From Zelopaecilomyces penicillatus (Eukaryota > Ascomycota > Sordariomycetes > Hypocreales > Pseudodiploosporaceae), in the NCBI GenBank assembly GCA_005765155.1, contig VCCP01000003.1, positions 744,001 through 808,000 on the forward strand: a stretch of 64,000 nt of DNA. The letters are read 5' to 3'. The notes under the pieces were generated by a model. The model was not told the DNA's origin and made no database searches. It worked only from the letters and a program-made list of their open reading frames with translations. Below are positions 11,831-25,500 of the stretch, in pieces (the first letter of the stretch is position 1; every line of letters starts with the position of its first letter). Made by a program: the position numbers and the translations under genes.

Positions 11831-13255
11831 ATGTTTCCGGCATCTACAGCAATGGAGCAACATCATTACGTATTGATTGCTCTATTTATTGCCTTTTGCT
11901 ACTGCACCTGGAAGTTTTCGACCAAGATTATCACGTACTTCACCATTTCAAGCGAGTCGAGTAAGCAACTGAACGAAAATGTGCTAAAGGAAATAACGAA
12001 TTTGGCTGGCAAACACGAAGCGGCCGCGGTGCTTGCTTCACTAGTTCACGAGGATGGCGCAGGCAATTGGCCGCCCAAAACGAATCATGATCATACAACA
12101 TGGCCCAAAGCACTCCGCCCGTACAAAGAAATCTATCTACAGTTGGCACCTTTGCTGCCTGTATCGACTCCTTCATTAGATGACGACTATAACAGAAACC
12201 TGATCACAAAGTTCCGCGGGCAGTTTGAGGTTTTGTTGAAACAAAACATCGAGCTGGCGGATGTCATTTCCTTGCTCGAGGATGCGGCAGCCGGCAACTG
12301 GAGCATCATGACAAGGGAGATCTACAACGCCTTTTACGCATGTTTGGCCTGGTCTCGTCATGCCTATCGGTAAGTATACCAATGGCTCATGAGTGGTAAA
12401 TGCACCAACCCCCTAACATGATGGGATGTTTGTAGATGGGGCACTATTCCAGTTGTCAAAGTCGCTCAATTTGAGGAAGTAGTAGACCTTCCCAAGGAGC
12501 TTGTTACACCCTGGACGTACTTACAGCAGCGGTTCGGATGCAATTCTGAAGCTGGAAATATTATGAGTAGCCTGGTGCTCAATTTCGATGAGCAAGATCA
12601 ATATGTGTTTAGAGCCAACGCCGGTCTACGCAAAGAGGTTGTACTCGCTGAAGAAGAATTCGGGCGAATAATTCACGACGTTGAGGCCCATGTAAGTTTC
12701 CAAATGTGGCTAAATTAAGTCGTTTTGCAACCCAGAAGTGGTTAGAGCTGATAAAACTAGGCCCTTCCCGTTTACCGCGACATCCTTTTAGCAATACTGA
12801 GCTTTTCAAACGGTGACAAAAAAGCCTGCGCTAGGCATCTAACCCATATCGCAGGCCAACTGCGACCTGCATTCAACGTGTACTTTAGTCGGCTTCACAA
12901 CACTGGTGTTCCACGTTCAGTCTGGCTGTCACATGTTCAAGGTTTCTTCGCTTGGAATGCTGGCTACAAAGACGAGGCGACAGGCGAAATGATACGGTTT
13001 GACGGGCTGAGCGGCAATCAAGTGTTGCTATTCCAAGCCTTGGATGCCTTCCTAGGTCTTGAGGAATATCTTACCCAAGAGATGCTTGACCAAACAGTAC
13101 CATCTCGCCAGCGGGACTTCTGCGACGTACTTAGAAAATACTCATTCCGCCACATACTGAAGGAGGCCGACAATGATGAAGGCATGGCCAAAATAGCTGA
13201 AGAATTCAACCAAATACTGCAGCGCTTGAGGGTATTTCATATCAGTGCTCTCTGA
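11831..13255 (+). CDS. Indoleamine 2,3-dioxygenase-like haem protein, short C-terminus
   Basis: Family enzymes open the indole ring of tryptophan to N-formylkynurenine using haem. Exons 11831-12369, 12436-12691 and 12761-13255 join in phase to 429 aa. The evidence is in the C-terminal third: a segment G-L-S-G-N-Q-V-L-L-F-Q-A-L-D-A-F-L-G matches the conserved GGSAxQ...D.LLG stretch of IDO, followed by P-S-R-Q-R-D-F and R-L-R-V-F-H-I-S. The His of that last motif (residue 425) aligns with the proximal haem ligand. Unusually, the protein stops four residues later, where human IDO continues for over 50. I found no splice that extends it. The N-terminus carries a hydrophobic segment (about residues 10-30) that may be a membrane anchor. 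An ATG at 11852 is an alternative start. It may be active, specialised, or C-terminally damaged. Confidence 0.72.
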
Positions 13256-15445
13256 TATTTTCTTTTCTTTTGCTAGCATAGTGTAGTTATTCCGATCGGC
13301 GCATAGAACTCGATCATTGGCCTATTTGTCCCAACCCGCCCCGGAACGAGTACCCATGACAGCAGGAAAGTCTACAATAAGTCCAAGTTTTGACGCGAGC
13401 CTGGCGGTGTGGGACGGGTTTATGGTAAAGAGATTGCGGCAGACTTACTAAAGACCAGGTTGAGCCTACTGTATATAGTGTTGCTTATACGAGCGACACT
13501 ATTCCTTTGGCATCGCGAGTTGATCTTCCAGGGTTGACGGTCTAAAAAATAAAGGGAAATACTTCAAGTCAAATGCTGAGGGACATTGACTCAGAAGGCT
13601 GTGATGTTACAATTCCGATGTAGATTAGATGCGATTACGATACTGGGGCCAAACTCGTTTTGTGGGTGATAATTATAATAGGATATTTTGCCAACTCATT
13701 GATTTATTGCCTATGCTGCTCTGGATCCAGACAAATTATAAACTATTTGCAACGACCTGCGGCAACTGACGACTTTGGTGGTGATGGGCGTGTGATTGGC
13801 GCCTTCTTGTAGAGTAGCACCTAGCGCTCGATTATGCCTCAGATCTCTAGTCACCAAATGGTGATGATGCGTCAGAGCAGTGAGTCTCTAGCTGCTATGC
13901 TGGTATGCATCTTGGGCATGTGGCTTACTAAGCCGCGTCAGGGATATATAGCGCTCCAGTCATGGCGAAAATTGACGCCCATATAGCTCGGAACCCCTCA
14001 ATAACATCTCGCCAATGTGTTGTGGGTCAGGATACAGCTGCGGGCTTGCGTTGTGAAGCAGGTCATGAAGCACCTCCAGCTGGCTCTTGACCGTCTACGG
14101 TATAATTAGGTAGTCAGCAAGGTCGATCACCTCGCAGACCAATTTCAACGGGTAACCCCTGTCCACGTGAGGGATCCCCCCCCACACAAGAGCAACGTCA
14201 CACTATTGCGGCTGGTACATCGAAACAACTTCATAATTCAAAAAGTCCTTCGATGGGGAGTATGCCGTAGGGGGTTTGGCCCTTGGAACCGTGTGTGCTT
14301 AGCCTCAGACCCTGTATGTATTTACTTGGCACCTCGTTCCTAGAGACTCCAGGGGCGCCTTGAAACTATCCCATTGAAATGCCGAAAAATCCTCTATGCA
14401 GGTGATTTGGAACAGTAAGTATCCCCTTTGGTGACTATGCACCATCGAAGCATGGCTTGGTAGTACTGGGTGGATCGGTAGTCGTGGCAGCCTGTAGCCG
14501 TGGACGCGGCATGCCACGTTTCTAGTAAGCAGTAAAACATATTCAGACAGACGTACGCTTGTATTGTGTTGTATTGTACTTGAGCCAGTTCTACCCAAAT
14601 GCTCTATCCTTGTATAGGTTAGCAGATGCAAGCTGTAGGGTTGCGTTGATGGTTGGATGAGTAGACGACTTACAGAGCAAATGCATACGCCCACAGAGAC
14701 CCACTGCTAAAGCCGGCGATTCGGGTGTGCATATCTTTTAAACAGTGGGTCCATTTCTCTGGCTGTATACACCTAGTGGCTTGCCACTGTACTCAGGTAA
14801 TTCTACTGGGTATAAGAATCTGTAAGCATTAGTGCAGTACTACTATGGCTATATATTACTTGCTGGCAATGGCCCCGCTCGATGCTCCACACATGAACAG
14901 ATCGGTCTACGATAATAAACACGAAAGTGTTGCCCACAACCCATAATTTGCAGCGCCTAGACATCGCTCTGTTGATAATCGAGTGAGTGTCTTGCGAAGA
15001 TTCCTGTCTTCGTGTCGTAGATCTGGACTAGAGTGTTGCCATATTGGTGATGGGCTGGTAAAAGTATGGCTAGGATTAGTGGGCCTGTAGACGGCTTGAC
15101 TTCCGGGTGGCGGCACATTATCTAAGATACTCCGCCGACGCCATCGTACCCGATAAATTAGACAGTAGATGAAATAGTGATAGACACGGTGTTCCTTCCA
15201 TGGATTGTGTCTTTTTGTGGCAGTTTCCCGAGAAAGTGGCGGGGAAGGGAGGGGTCAGGGGCAGGGGGGAGGGGGGAGGGGGGAAAGCATTACCTTACAT
15301 ATGTGTGTGTAACGAGCCTAAACAAAAGCTAATTAATAAGCAGGGAGGTTACAACTTGCAGCGGGGGCGAAAGCCGGAGATGCCAACACCGGGGGCCGGT
15401 TCTCATATGCAGTTAGGTGTGCTTAGTCTGCGACCAGTGTATACC

Positions 15446-15616
15446 GTATTACCTCACCAAATCTAGCTGAGACACTTTAGTGTATTTTGCTTTTTGCCCA
15501 CCTCTCTGCAGTTTGCAGCCAATCGATTTTCTGGGGAAAATATATAGTACGAACTCCTTTTGCTTGTGTTGCAGTGCGATGCTAAAATGTCTCAGCTAGA
15601 TTTGGTGAGGTAATAC
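15446..15616. mobile_element. MITE-like element with 29-bp perfect terminal inverted repeats
   Basis: The 29 bases at 15446-15474 (starting gtattacctcaccaaatcta) are the exact reverse complement of 15588-15616. Similarity continues imperfectly inward for about ten more bases. The 171-bp unit has no coding capacity, as expected of a non-autonomous DNA element. An AT-rich relic block begins just to its right. Confidence 0.75.
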
Positions 15617-15629
15617 AGTAGTTTACTGT

Positions 15630-16010
15630 AAAAGTGGATAATTTTAAAAATCAATTATAAATCCAGATTAAATAAGAAACTTAGAATAATTTAATTAAAC
15701 TAAAAATTAATTTTTTTTAAAATATATATATATATATATATTCTTTATAATCTTTAAATAATTAATAAATTTAATTTATTATATTTTTATTTATTTTAAT
15801 TATAATATTATAAAGAAATATATAATATTATTAGATTTAAATTTATAATAATTATATTTCAATAAAATATATAATATATTTTTAATTTTAAATTTTAAAT
15901 ATTAATTAAAAAAGAAATTATAATATTTAAGTATTAAATCTATAAAATATATTTTTATTTACTTTTAAATATAATATTCCTTAAGTTATTAATAACCCTA
16001 TACTAAGCAA
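15630..16010. repeat. AT-rich RIP-type block
   Basis: Nearly pure A/T with TpA runs including a (ta)n tract near 15722-15741. No open frame. Confidence 0.5.
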
Positions 16011-18067
16011 AATTACGATTCAGGGTAGGGCGCTAGTATCTAATTATAGATTAATAATATATAACTGTATCTTCTTCAAAGACCCTGGCTGCTGCTGCTT
16101 GCATCTGTCCTATGTATATTATTATACTACAATATAGATAGGTAGTAGGTAGGTATGAATGGAGCTGATGAAAGCGGCAGTTAACAGAACTCAATCGTTA
16201 ATGAGACTTTCAAGGGCTCTTTGTCTCAGGAGCCTCGACACCTCGAGTCATGCAGTTTCCCGTACTCCTTATTCCCCAGCACAGGGAGGGTGTCCCTCTT
16301 CCGCCAATATTTTGGCATGCCGCTTTTACTATAGTAAGTTAGCGTGTGGACCACAGGCGTAGTTAAAGTACAACCGCCTGAGTCCACGAATACTACGTAG
16401 CTCCTTCGGCACACCTTTGATAGTGTCGTTGGCGGAAAATGCAACGCGTTGGGTCAGTCAAACTAGGATCCCGTTCCTTTTCATGTTGCTACTTCAGGTT
16501 AGCGTGAGAGACCTGAAGCCTTACCAGGCGGCATGGATGTTTAACGAACCTTCGGTCGCGGCCCAACGTTGACTGCATTGCCGGCCCGGCATGCTCTTAA
16601 CCCAGGGACATTTTGGGAACTGAGGATTCTCTGCAAGCTTCGCGAATCATATTTACATAGCTAGCTCGCTCTTCGCGATGTCTCGGTCCGACTATGCGGA
16701 TGAACCGACCGCGGCGCCACGGGGGTCCCAGAGTTTACACCGGACTGGAGCATTAGGACCTCCAAGATACAACAAACGCATCAGCTGCTTACTGGCTTAA
16801 TTGCTTATATATCCTTTAAGCGAGTCCTATATAAACAGCAAGCTGGACACTCAAGCCGAAAGAGCCGAGTATTATAATATGTATAGGACTAGCCTGTATA
16901 AAGAAGTATAAGACTTTGTATTAGCACAAGCCAGCCCTCTTATAAAAAGATTGAAATTATAATATTTAGCTCTTAAGAATACAGTGTAATTACTTTAAAA
17001 GATCAGAGATTTAAGTATACTAATAGTAGCAGCATCTAGATATAGCATGCCGAGTACTCCAATCTCTATAATATAATGTTATAAATCCTATATTAAGCTA
17101 GATCTGTAGGGATCGCTCAGGCCAGCATGGAAGCCAGCACCCTAGGCTGTCTTGACCAGCAGCAAGGGATGCCAAGCAAAAAAGCAAAGCTGGCCTAGAC
17201 CAGCAGAAACAACACACAACCTTCGGATCTAGAAGAAGCCGGCCGCCAAGACCTTTAATATATGGTTTTAAGACAAAGGCCAACCAGCAAGCTAGCCAGA
17301 AGAAGATTAAAAAAGTGATCAATCGGCCCAGATAGATTATAAAGCTGCAGCAAGCTACAAGGGATAAAATTAAGGCTGGATCATACAGGATGCTTGTTTT
17401 GGAAGAGGCTTAAAAAAGCGATAGAAGCTGAAGAAGGAAAATAAGCAAAAAGTTACTACAGCAAGCTTATTTGTATAGCTCTTAGAACAAGATATCCGCC
17501 TAAGCAATATATTAGTCACCTTAATATGAGGTCATAATCCATTGAGAAACTCCTCTTTAATGCTAAATGAATTCTGCTACCTATCCAGTCTGCCTACTAA
17601 AGTTTCTGCTATACGCGACAGGAGAGCTCGAAAGTGCCACAGTGTTTAATCATGATGCTAGTTAGTCCTTGTATAGGTACTAACGAAAACTCTCTTTACA
17701 GACTACAAAACTAAGTAGTGTCTTCCTGACGGATTATGAGGGGCTAGAAGAGTTAAACACGATTGGGCCCAGAAAGAGATTCGAATAGCATGAACCTAAA
17801 ACGTATAGACTTAAGTGGAAGGGCAGATCTTTCCAAAGAACACCTGTGACCTTGCCAGCTAAGTAAAGACTTCCTACTGATAAGCTGACGGTCATGGATA
17901 AAAAAAGGCTACCTTGCTAGAGATAAGAAAGCGATTTTCCCGTAATAGAATATATATGCAGGTGATTCGTGCAATACATATATACTGGTCGTCCGCACGA
18001 CATTGTGGTCGGTTGAAGGCGTGCCTCAACTCCTTAAATACCCACTTTCATACCCTTGTTCCAGATT

Positions 18068-21059
18068 TCATATCTGATCATTAAATTGCCAAAGATTTTC
18101 CATTGAAACCTCCAAGGCAGTGTGGCCGGTGGATCCGTCGGCTGAGTTATGTCGCGGGGAAAGGTGTTCAGTTTTATTCGCCTCTGAAAGTTGTGGCGAG
18201 GTTACTTTACTGATGGCAATCAAAAATAGTTTGTGGATAAATGTTGCTGGTGCATGAACATCCTCAAGATATTTCATAACCATCATAAATAGGTTGAGCT
18301 TATTTAGACTCGAATGCCGAATAAGAGGGTCGGTTGACTTGGATTCAAAGAGATGGCTATGCATGGCTGGCAAAAGTAAAGGTATCCTAGAAGGAATTAA
18401 ATAAAAGGGTTCATACTCAGCACGAAGAGAGTCCAGCTTCAAAAAAATTACTGGTTTTGCACGTACGTCATGGGGCTCATATAGTCGATTAGTCGATCAC
18501 TAATGATCTTGTGCAACACAGTATTCATATTCGTCGCAGCTGTCCGGATCTTCTGGTGCACAAGATCAAACCACGTATCTTTGCTATCTGAGGCGGCATC
18601 TGGGCCCAATCTGCGCGTACGGGGTCTCCATAGTGCAATCGTTGCGGCACATTCACAGAGAACTGTCAGTTCCATGCTTTGCATAAGTACGAGGGGGAGC
18701 CTTACTCGAAGTGAAGTCGCAGATGACATGAGGAGAAAGACAGAATCGGGCTGGCTTGTGCATGATATTCGCCGACGAGCGTGATGCAGCACTTGAGCTC
18801 TTTTTCAGTCGCTTCAATCCAAGTGCGAAACGATAGGGGGTCCGTGAGGCTGTAGTTCTTTGATAAGATTTCACCAAGTGCTTTGCTGAGGTGTAAGAGA
18901 GCCACCCAGTGGTTAGCGAGCTGCCGAAAGTCGGGCGATATATACTTGACCCGGATCGGGACGTGCAACTCGGTAAAATCGTTTGTCAAGTCCTCGACTG
19001 ATGGCATTGGGGTGTCGCAGTTGCGGGCGTTGATGCGCACGGGGCGGCTCATGGCGAGACTGAGCCAGCGATCGCGGAAAAAGCAGCCTAGACAAGTAAC
19101 AGTTGTTAGATGAACCTGAGATCGTTTTGAAGCGCATCTTTAATGGATCTGCATTAATAGAAGCTTACTCCACCATATACGTCTCCACAACTGGCGTTGC
19201 CGATCTGAGAGGCGCATATTGTATTGTCCACGATCGGGATCACGATGTAGACCCAGGGTCTGAGAGAGGCCAATAGCGATACCCATCCAGTGCCATGACT
19301 CTGTACATTCACTTGAATTGGAGGACCAGAAAGCCAGGAGGCTGACGGATTGAATGATGGTAATGCAGTCTCTTTCGCTTCCACTGTCGTAAACGCACTA
19401 TATATAATAACACTTGTGAGTCAGGCAAAACTAGGAGACCGGCAAAGGAAAGCGGCTTGCCTTTGCACGAGTGAACATCGAATTTTTCATCTCCTTGCGG
19501 GATTGATAGCCAGCTTGGCGTACCATCTCCTTATCAATGTGCTATATATCTGTTTCAGCATTTAAAGAGCAAGGACATGTACCCAAAGGAAACATGCTGT
19601 CACGGGAGAATCCAACTCACGTTTGCTGCTACAGAGAACATACTCCACAGAAGCAGTAGATTGACCGCAGAAGCACCACTATTCCAGAAGGCTGTGAGCA
19701 CTACTGCTGCATCAACTACAGGCAGTATCGGGTGGATGTGGTGGAAGTAAGCTATCAGTAGTGCTTCGCAAACTGTTTTACTAGGGACCGAGAAGACAGC
19801 TTCAGATCCAAGATATGCCATATTCTGGGGCATCAAGTCGTGTGGTACGGTAGTATATGGCAGCCTATAATGTTGTGCAATTACGTTTTGGCCACCCTCA
19901 ATGTCAAGAATGTAACCAATATCTTGTTGTTCCCCTGATCATAGAAAGTATTAGCCGATATGTTAGAAGACAAAACTGGAGGTATTTATGATGATATGCA
20001 AGACAAATATCAATAACACCCGCAGAGTCACACAACGTGGTTGATTCAGGAGCTAGGTATAGCGCAGGTGATTCGGTGCTCCAAAATGAATCAAGGAGCT
20101 CTGGAGCCACAGATTTTCGCTCAGAAAGGTCGCTTTCGAGTCCGAAAGGTTCGAGTAACTAGTTACCTCAAGGGCTTTCGCTTCCTTCCCTCTTTGGTAG
20201 GAGATATTATCTACCAAGGGCAATGGACGCGGCAGTTGAAGTCAGGGTTCAAAGGGTTCAATCTCAAATTCTTTTGCTTACCGACGTTGGAAATCCCTGT
20301 CCTTGATTCAACTGTATCGTCTGAGTTAGACAAAACCAAGCACTCAATTGCAGACTCGTCTCGACCACACCCGCGCACAGCGCTGTCACAATCCATAGAA
20401 GTACTGGCATCAGCTTCAATGACAGTCTCAAAACCCACTTCATATCGCATGTCGCTTGGAGGAGCAAAGATTGCAGTGGCACAAGATGCCAGGGAAACTG
20501 ATGTCGGGGTCAAGTTCGCTCGCTGGGATCCCGCGCTAGATGAACGAGGAGGGTTGCCACGTAAACTGGTTGAAGGGATGCCAGTACCGTCTCGACCGAT
20601 GGCCATTCCATCACGTTGCGTTTGTTGACGGCTGCGTTTTTATCATTGTTAGCATTCAGCATGATAGATCGTGAGCGAAAACGAACTTAATCGCTGTAAT
20701 CGACTCCACTCGTGAGGCGGCACTCAAGTTACTTACCTCGAGGAACTCTGCCTCTCGTATATCTGACAATAATGGCCATGACGAGCACAGTTCAGACATG
20801 GGATACCGACTGTAGTGACATTGCACTTCACTTTTCGTTGCCGACAGATTTGACAAGCTGTTGGAGCGCGGCCCCGAACATGAGATACGCTGACAGAGGC
20901 GGAAGAGGTAGGACCTCTGGACCTCCAGATTGGGAGGCTTTCATCGTTGTCCTGTGCCATAAGTGCCATACGAATCGCTATCTCTGGGCAAATACGACGG
21001 AGTTTTTCAGAGAGTCGGAGAGTCGGCAAGTACTCTTCTATCGGGGTATAAGAGGGCAT
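18068..21059 (-). CDS. Zn(II)2Cys6 transcription factor, CTF1-like, multi-exon
   Basis: Fungal nuclear regulator. The first exon (21059-20737) contains a complete binuclear zinc cluster: A-C-Q-I-C-R-Q-R-K-V-K-C, then six residues to P-C-L-N-C, then C-Q-I-Y. A serine-rich linker follows (exon from 20631). The middle homology region reads in successive exons: 20110-20020, then 19934-19621 (with Y-F-H-H-I-H-P-I-L-P-V-V-D), a short exon near 19500 (A-G-Y-Q-S-R-K-E-M), then W-H-W-M-G-I-A-I-G-L-S-Q-T-L-G-L-H-R around 19270, then C-F-F-R-D-R-W-L-S-L-A-M-S-R-P from about 19090. The last exons run through 18790-18470 and 18390-18068. This order matches fungal-specific transcription factors related to cutinase factor CTF1. 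At least eight exons; the junctions near 20210-20110, 18720-18690 and 18475-18390 are uncertain. Its target is unknown; the nearest large gene begins 5.2 kb to the right. Confidence 0.75.
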
Positions 21060-22591
21060 ACTTCTGTCGCTGAAACTTACGAAAGATATAGAACATCAGT
21101 CCTGACCAATCGGGGTGTGTGTCTCTATTGCTTGTCGGTCTACAGAGTACAGAGGCATATTAAAACATCCATTATTAAAGCGGCATGCCAAGTGCTGAAG
21201 AGCTAATCAAACACTGGTCTAGCCTACGCCCAATGACCTATTTAGTGACATGGCCCGCGTTCCGGCTGTCTGCGAGCAGGGGCCAGCCGGCGATGACCGG
21301 TGGTGGAGAAAAAGCATGGCTATAGAAATTCTTGCTCTCTGGCTGGACCTGTCCCGGGGCTGCGCTGTAGTTCTGCCGCAGTTCTACTATTATACCGTGT
21401 TCCTTATAGAATATATTAACTTAAGATTTAAAATAGAACTCCTCTTAATTAAGGAAGTATTAAAAATAAGGAATATAAAAATACTTTATCTATTTAAAAA
21501 GAATATTCTTTTTATACTTTAAATTACCTTTAATATAATATATTTTTATAAAATAATAAGGCTATTTTTATTATAATGATATTAAATAAGAAATATAAAA
21601 TAAGATTAATATAGATATTTTAATAACTGGGTTGAACACACCCCCTTGCTAGTTGACTAAGCTGTAGTTGTATAAGCTGCACTTAAGGGGATTGAGCTGT
21701 ATAAGTAGATAGGCCATACCCGGGCCATTTGAACGGGCAGACATCATCGAATTCAAGTTTGTTTTCTCCCCTTCTACCCAAGAATTTTCCAGTGCATTCA
21801 AAAGACTAGCTATTAAAAAGCTGTCTTCTTTATTTAATAAATTATAGGATGATCAATTGATCTCTCAAGTTCATTTTATCATATCGCCGCTTCATGGCTT
21901 TTCTTGCCCATTCAATCCTTGCGGACTACGCTGGCTACGCAACTACCCTAAAATCACCCTGCAGTTCTGTGGGTGGTGTTGGTGTTGTTGTGTGTGTTGT
22001 TTTCCCCCTATCAAAACACCAAGCTATCCTACTTTATGTAACTCTATCTAGCACTGGATTATAGCCTATAAGAACTGCAGTCTGTTTAAAGAGATAATAA
22101 ACGCTGGATTTTCTAAAGACAAGACCATTAATAATATGACTGCTATATTATTAGCTGGCACCGAGATCATATCATACTCACTGCGCTGATATATATACCA
22201 CTTAGATGCTATAGTGCAGCAGGAATTGCATAAAACGCTATCTTATGTTATAAACTATATCATAAACATCATATTCGAGAACCCTGTGAGACATCTAGGA
22301 GGACATGACGTCAATTACATGTCTACGCCATTCTGTACAGTCTACTTAGTGTTGCATCATGTAGGTAAAATACGCTCGGTGTGACAGGTTCAATTGAAAG
22401 TAGTTATGATATACGTATGACAACCACTCTCTAGCACCTAGCTACATATTTCCTGTACTCACTGTTTGCATAATTAACCGCCTCTGCCATGTTTATTGTG
22501 TAGAACTATAATAGACAGCCTTGAAGTTCACATAGAGCCAAGCACGAGATATTGAGGTGCAAGAAAATCTCTTTCCGCTAGAGCTAACTAA
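21060..22591. other. Gene-free stretch with AT-rich block and dispersed repeat
   Basis: AT-rich sequence at about 21400-21620 leads directly into the dispersed repeat at 21627-22009. No gene supported. Confidence 0.45.
21627..22009 (+). repeat. Dispersed repeat, inverted partner at 61.24-61.62 kb
   Basis: About 383 bp that recur in reverse complement at about 61243-61624 with high identity. One end begins 'ctgggttgaacacaccccc' and the other is a (gtt)n/(gtgtgtt) run before 'ttttcccc'. The internal segment around 'ggactacgctggctacgcaa' is virtually identical in both copies. It has no coding capacity. It may be a solo LTR or a non-autonomous element; I could not fix target duplications. Confidence 0.75.
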
Positions 22592-25500
22592 CTATACGTC
22601 ATACACTGTAACAAGTACGTCGGGATTCGGAAGCTTGTAGGTATTTTCTGGCCCCAGCTTAGGGTCATTGGGATCTATACAGTATATTGCCCACGACTGG
22701 ATATAAGCTTGATATGGGTACGACCTTTGAGTATTGAGTGTAGCAAGTCCAAGTAAGAAACTCAGATCCTTCACAGTATCGATATCAACCCACCCTTTGG
22801 CAGCACGGGGGAGTAAGCGAAGACGCAATACAGTCTCACCGTTGTCATTGAGGACTTGATGAAATGCGTTGAAACGAAGGTTGGTCAACATTATAGTTCC
22901 GGGACCGTCATATTTCGGCATCAGAAGATTTGGGATCCGCCCCGAAGGTCCAAATGTGATCTGAATGTCCAATTCCGTAAGGAGATACTTGCTGGCCTTG
23001 TCATGCTCTACCTTGATTGAGAAAATGAGGTCTTGCGCCAAGTTGTGCTCTCCCAAAATAACTGTATCCCAGTCTATGCCATTGTTGCTGCTAACAACAG
23101 TTTTGTATCTCGGCGGTTCCGCTGCTATGGTGTTATCTTGCCCCGTATTGGGTGGAGAGAACACTGTGGTTGGAGTAGAAAGGTCATTTGAAGAAAGAAG
23201 TCTCGTAGCACGCACATGAGGGCCCAGGTTTGTTGAGAGAGCAATTGAAGATGGAACATAGTTGGGATGGCGCGTGAATGTCGCATTGTCATTGGCATTG
23301 CCGATGCTGGACTCATCACCTGGTTGTGTTGACGGAGCGGTGTCGCTTTGGCTCTCTTGGCTATCAGCAAATGGAGCATTTACGCGAGCCGGTGTCAGCC
23401 GTTTCAGGGTTCTGACCTCGGGGCCTGTATTGCTCAAAGGGCCAAGCCTAGCGAGAGTTGATTCTGGAGGATGGGGCCTCAGATCAATGGTGAGATTGTA
23501 AATGGGGTCATTCATTTGCATCGAGAACAACGCTGACGTAGCTGTGTCATCTTGGAAAAAGCGCTTTTTCTGCCCACCGTCGTCATATGTCCCCATATAC
23601 TCGTTCAGGATCTCGAGTTGCAGATTAGCAAACTGGGGCAGTCGCAAGATGCGCAGATCATTCAGCATTGTGCCGGGCTGAGAATTCCATATGAAGATGT
23701 TGTCAGTGGATTTATCGCCAGAAGGGGTATAAATGATATCCGATTTAAGGGCGAGGTGTCTATCATCATCCTTCATACGTGTAGTCTGGTCCACTGTGTA
23801 CTGTCGTCTCATGTCCACTTTAATCTGCCCAGAACCAAGTCCCCTTGCAACAGCAAACCGCTGTTGGTGTGCCGGCTGCGTAAACACGAGACTGCCAAAG
23901 TCTGCTGATCCGGGAACTCGATCCATGAAGCCCATCATCACGCCGTCTGTTACAATCTCGTGACGTAGCAACGGAGCGCCGGCAGGAAGATCTTGGCCAG
24001 TGTCTTGCAATGCTTTGCCATCTGGTAGTACCTCAACGCGTAGATCTGGAAACATAGTAACCAAATCAGAGCGCAGATAAAACCCATAACTAGGAATCTG
24101 TATTGGGTGTGGAAGTCCTTCCGGCGTATGACTGATATAGTCATTGAGTGCCTGTTTGATAATGACTCGATCGTTGTCTATTATGGAATGATTGCCCAGC
24201 GATAGTGCGCCGTCGATCAGAGCATCGACCCAATAGTTATCAATTCGGAAAAATCGCAGACTCTCTGTTTCCAGATAGGTAGGATCAGGTATCAAGCAGT
24301 GAGCCGGTACCCCCACAAGGAACATGCGATCAACTAGCCACAAGAGTACAATCATCCAGTCTGTGGACTCCGGATCATTCGTCTCGTTATACAAGCCGCC
24401 TGATTTGCTACGAGCGAGCTTTCGGACCTCCTTTAGGGCTGCGTCCGGATACCTGGCCTGAATGGATGGTGATGTAAAAGACAAATTGGGTTGTTCAGCG
24501 CGGCCAAGTAGGCGACGATGCCATCGTTTCTTCGCCCCTCCTGGATTGAAGGATGGCTGGCCTGGCGCTGGCGCTCTGACATTGTTCTTATCTTCAATGT
24601 GAATCGCTGCAAGACCTTTGACCATGTTGGAGAGGTCGCTGAGCAGCTCTGTCCTGGTCCGAATGGAGTGGTCGTTGATGTCTTTAACCATCTGCAATTT
24701 AACTGCACCAACAGCAGGTTTATGGATAGAAGTCCTTAGACGACCCAGCGCAGCAGTATACGCTTCATCGCCTAGTGCCATAGTACGGCCAATCTGCCAT
24801 GCTACAGAATAGGTGATATCCATAATACCGAGGTCTTTATCGAGAATCTGTAGGTCAATTCCTGTATTGGAACACTGGGTTAAATTATCCAACCCCGATA
24901 CGAAAGTGGGAGTGAATGGGCCCCGGTAGAAAGCAACAGTTGGCTCGCCTGTTTGTGTGAGATACTTGACCAGGGTAAACCCATCATCAAGACGCTTGGC
25001 GATATGCTGTTCCATCTTGTCGCTGGATTTGCGCAGTGGGTCAATGATGCTATCAGGAGCACGCAACACCTGAAGTGTTCTGCCAAGGTGTTGAAATGCA
25101 TCGGGGACATTGAGGGTGTTTGGCGGTAGGACTGTGTAATTCCAGCTATAAAGTGAACACATCGCCACGTATCTTTGGCTGTCTGAGGGGAAGTCCATGT
25201 CTTCAACACCCTCGATACTGACGAGGTGCGCACACATCGTCGTTGGCGCGACAATATCTAAAGGGCCGGATCTGTTGCCTAATACGATACTGAAAACAGC
25301 AGTATCCTCAACCCCTGCAAGGGCCATACCCGATCCATTGATGTTGCGAACATGTGCTAGGTACGCGTATTGACTAGTATCTGGCTTACTGGGTTTGACT
25401 CTCCTGTTTTGGCTGTCGTATGTTGAGAAGAGACTTGTGAATAAATCTGATGGAACGAAGATGAAATCACCACGGCTATCTTTCATGTCGGGTGGGCCCA

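Larger units (their letters stand above)
13256..18067. other. Long gene-free stretch
   Basis: About 4.8 kb with no supported gene. It contains a G-rich tract near 15235-15290, a 171-bp inverted-repeat element (15446-15616), an AT-rich RIP-type block at about 15630-16010, and mixed low-complexity relic-like DNA at 16800-17500. Frames up to about 130 codons exist (for example 14305-14694, minus) but have no motif or coding character. Confidence 0.45.

Noticed and set aside
20041..20628. 195-codon plus-strand open frame
   Set aside because: It lies antisense to exon 2 of the Zn2Cys6 regulator, whose frame is supported by the zinc cluster and splice sites; no motif of its own.
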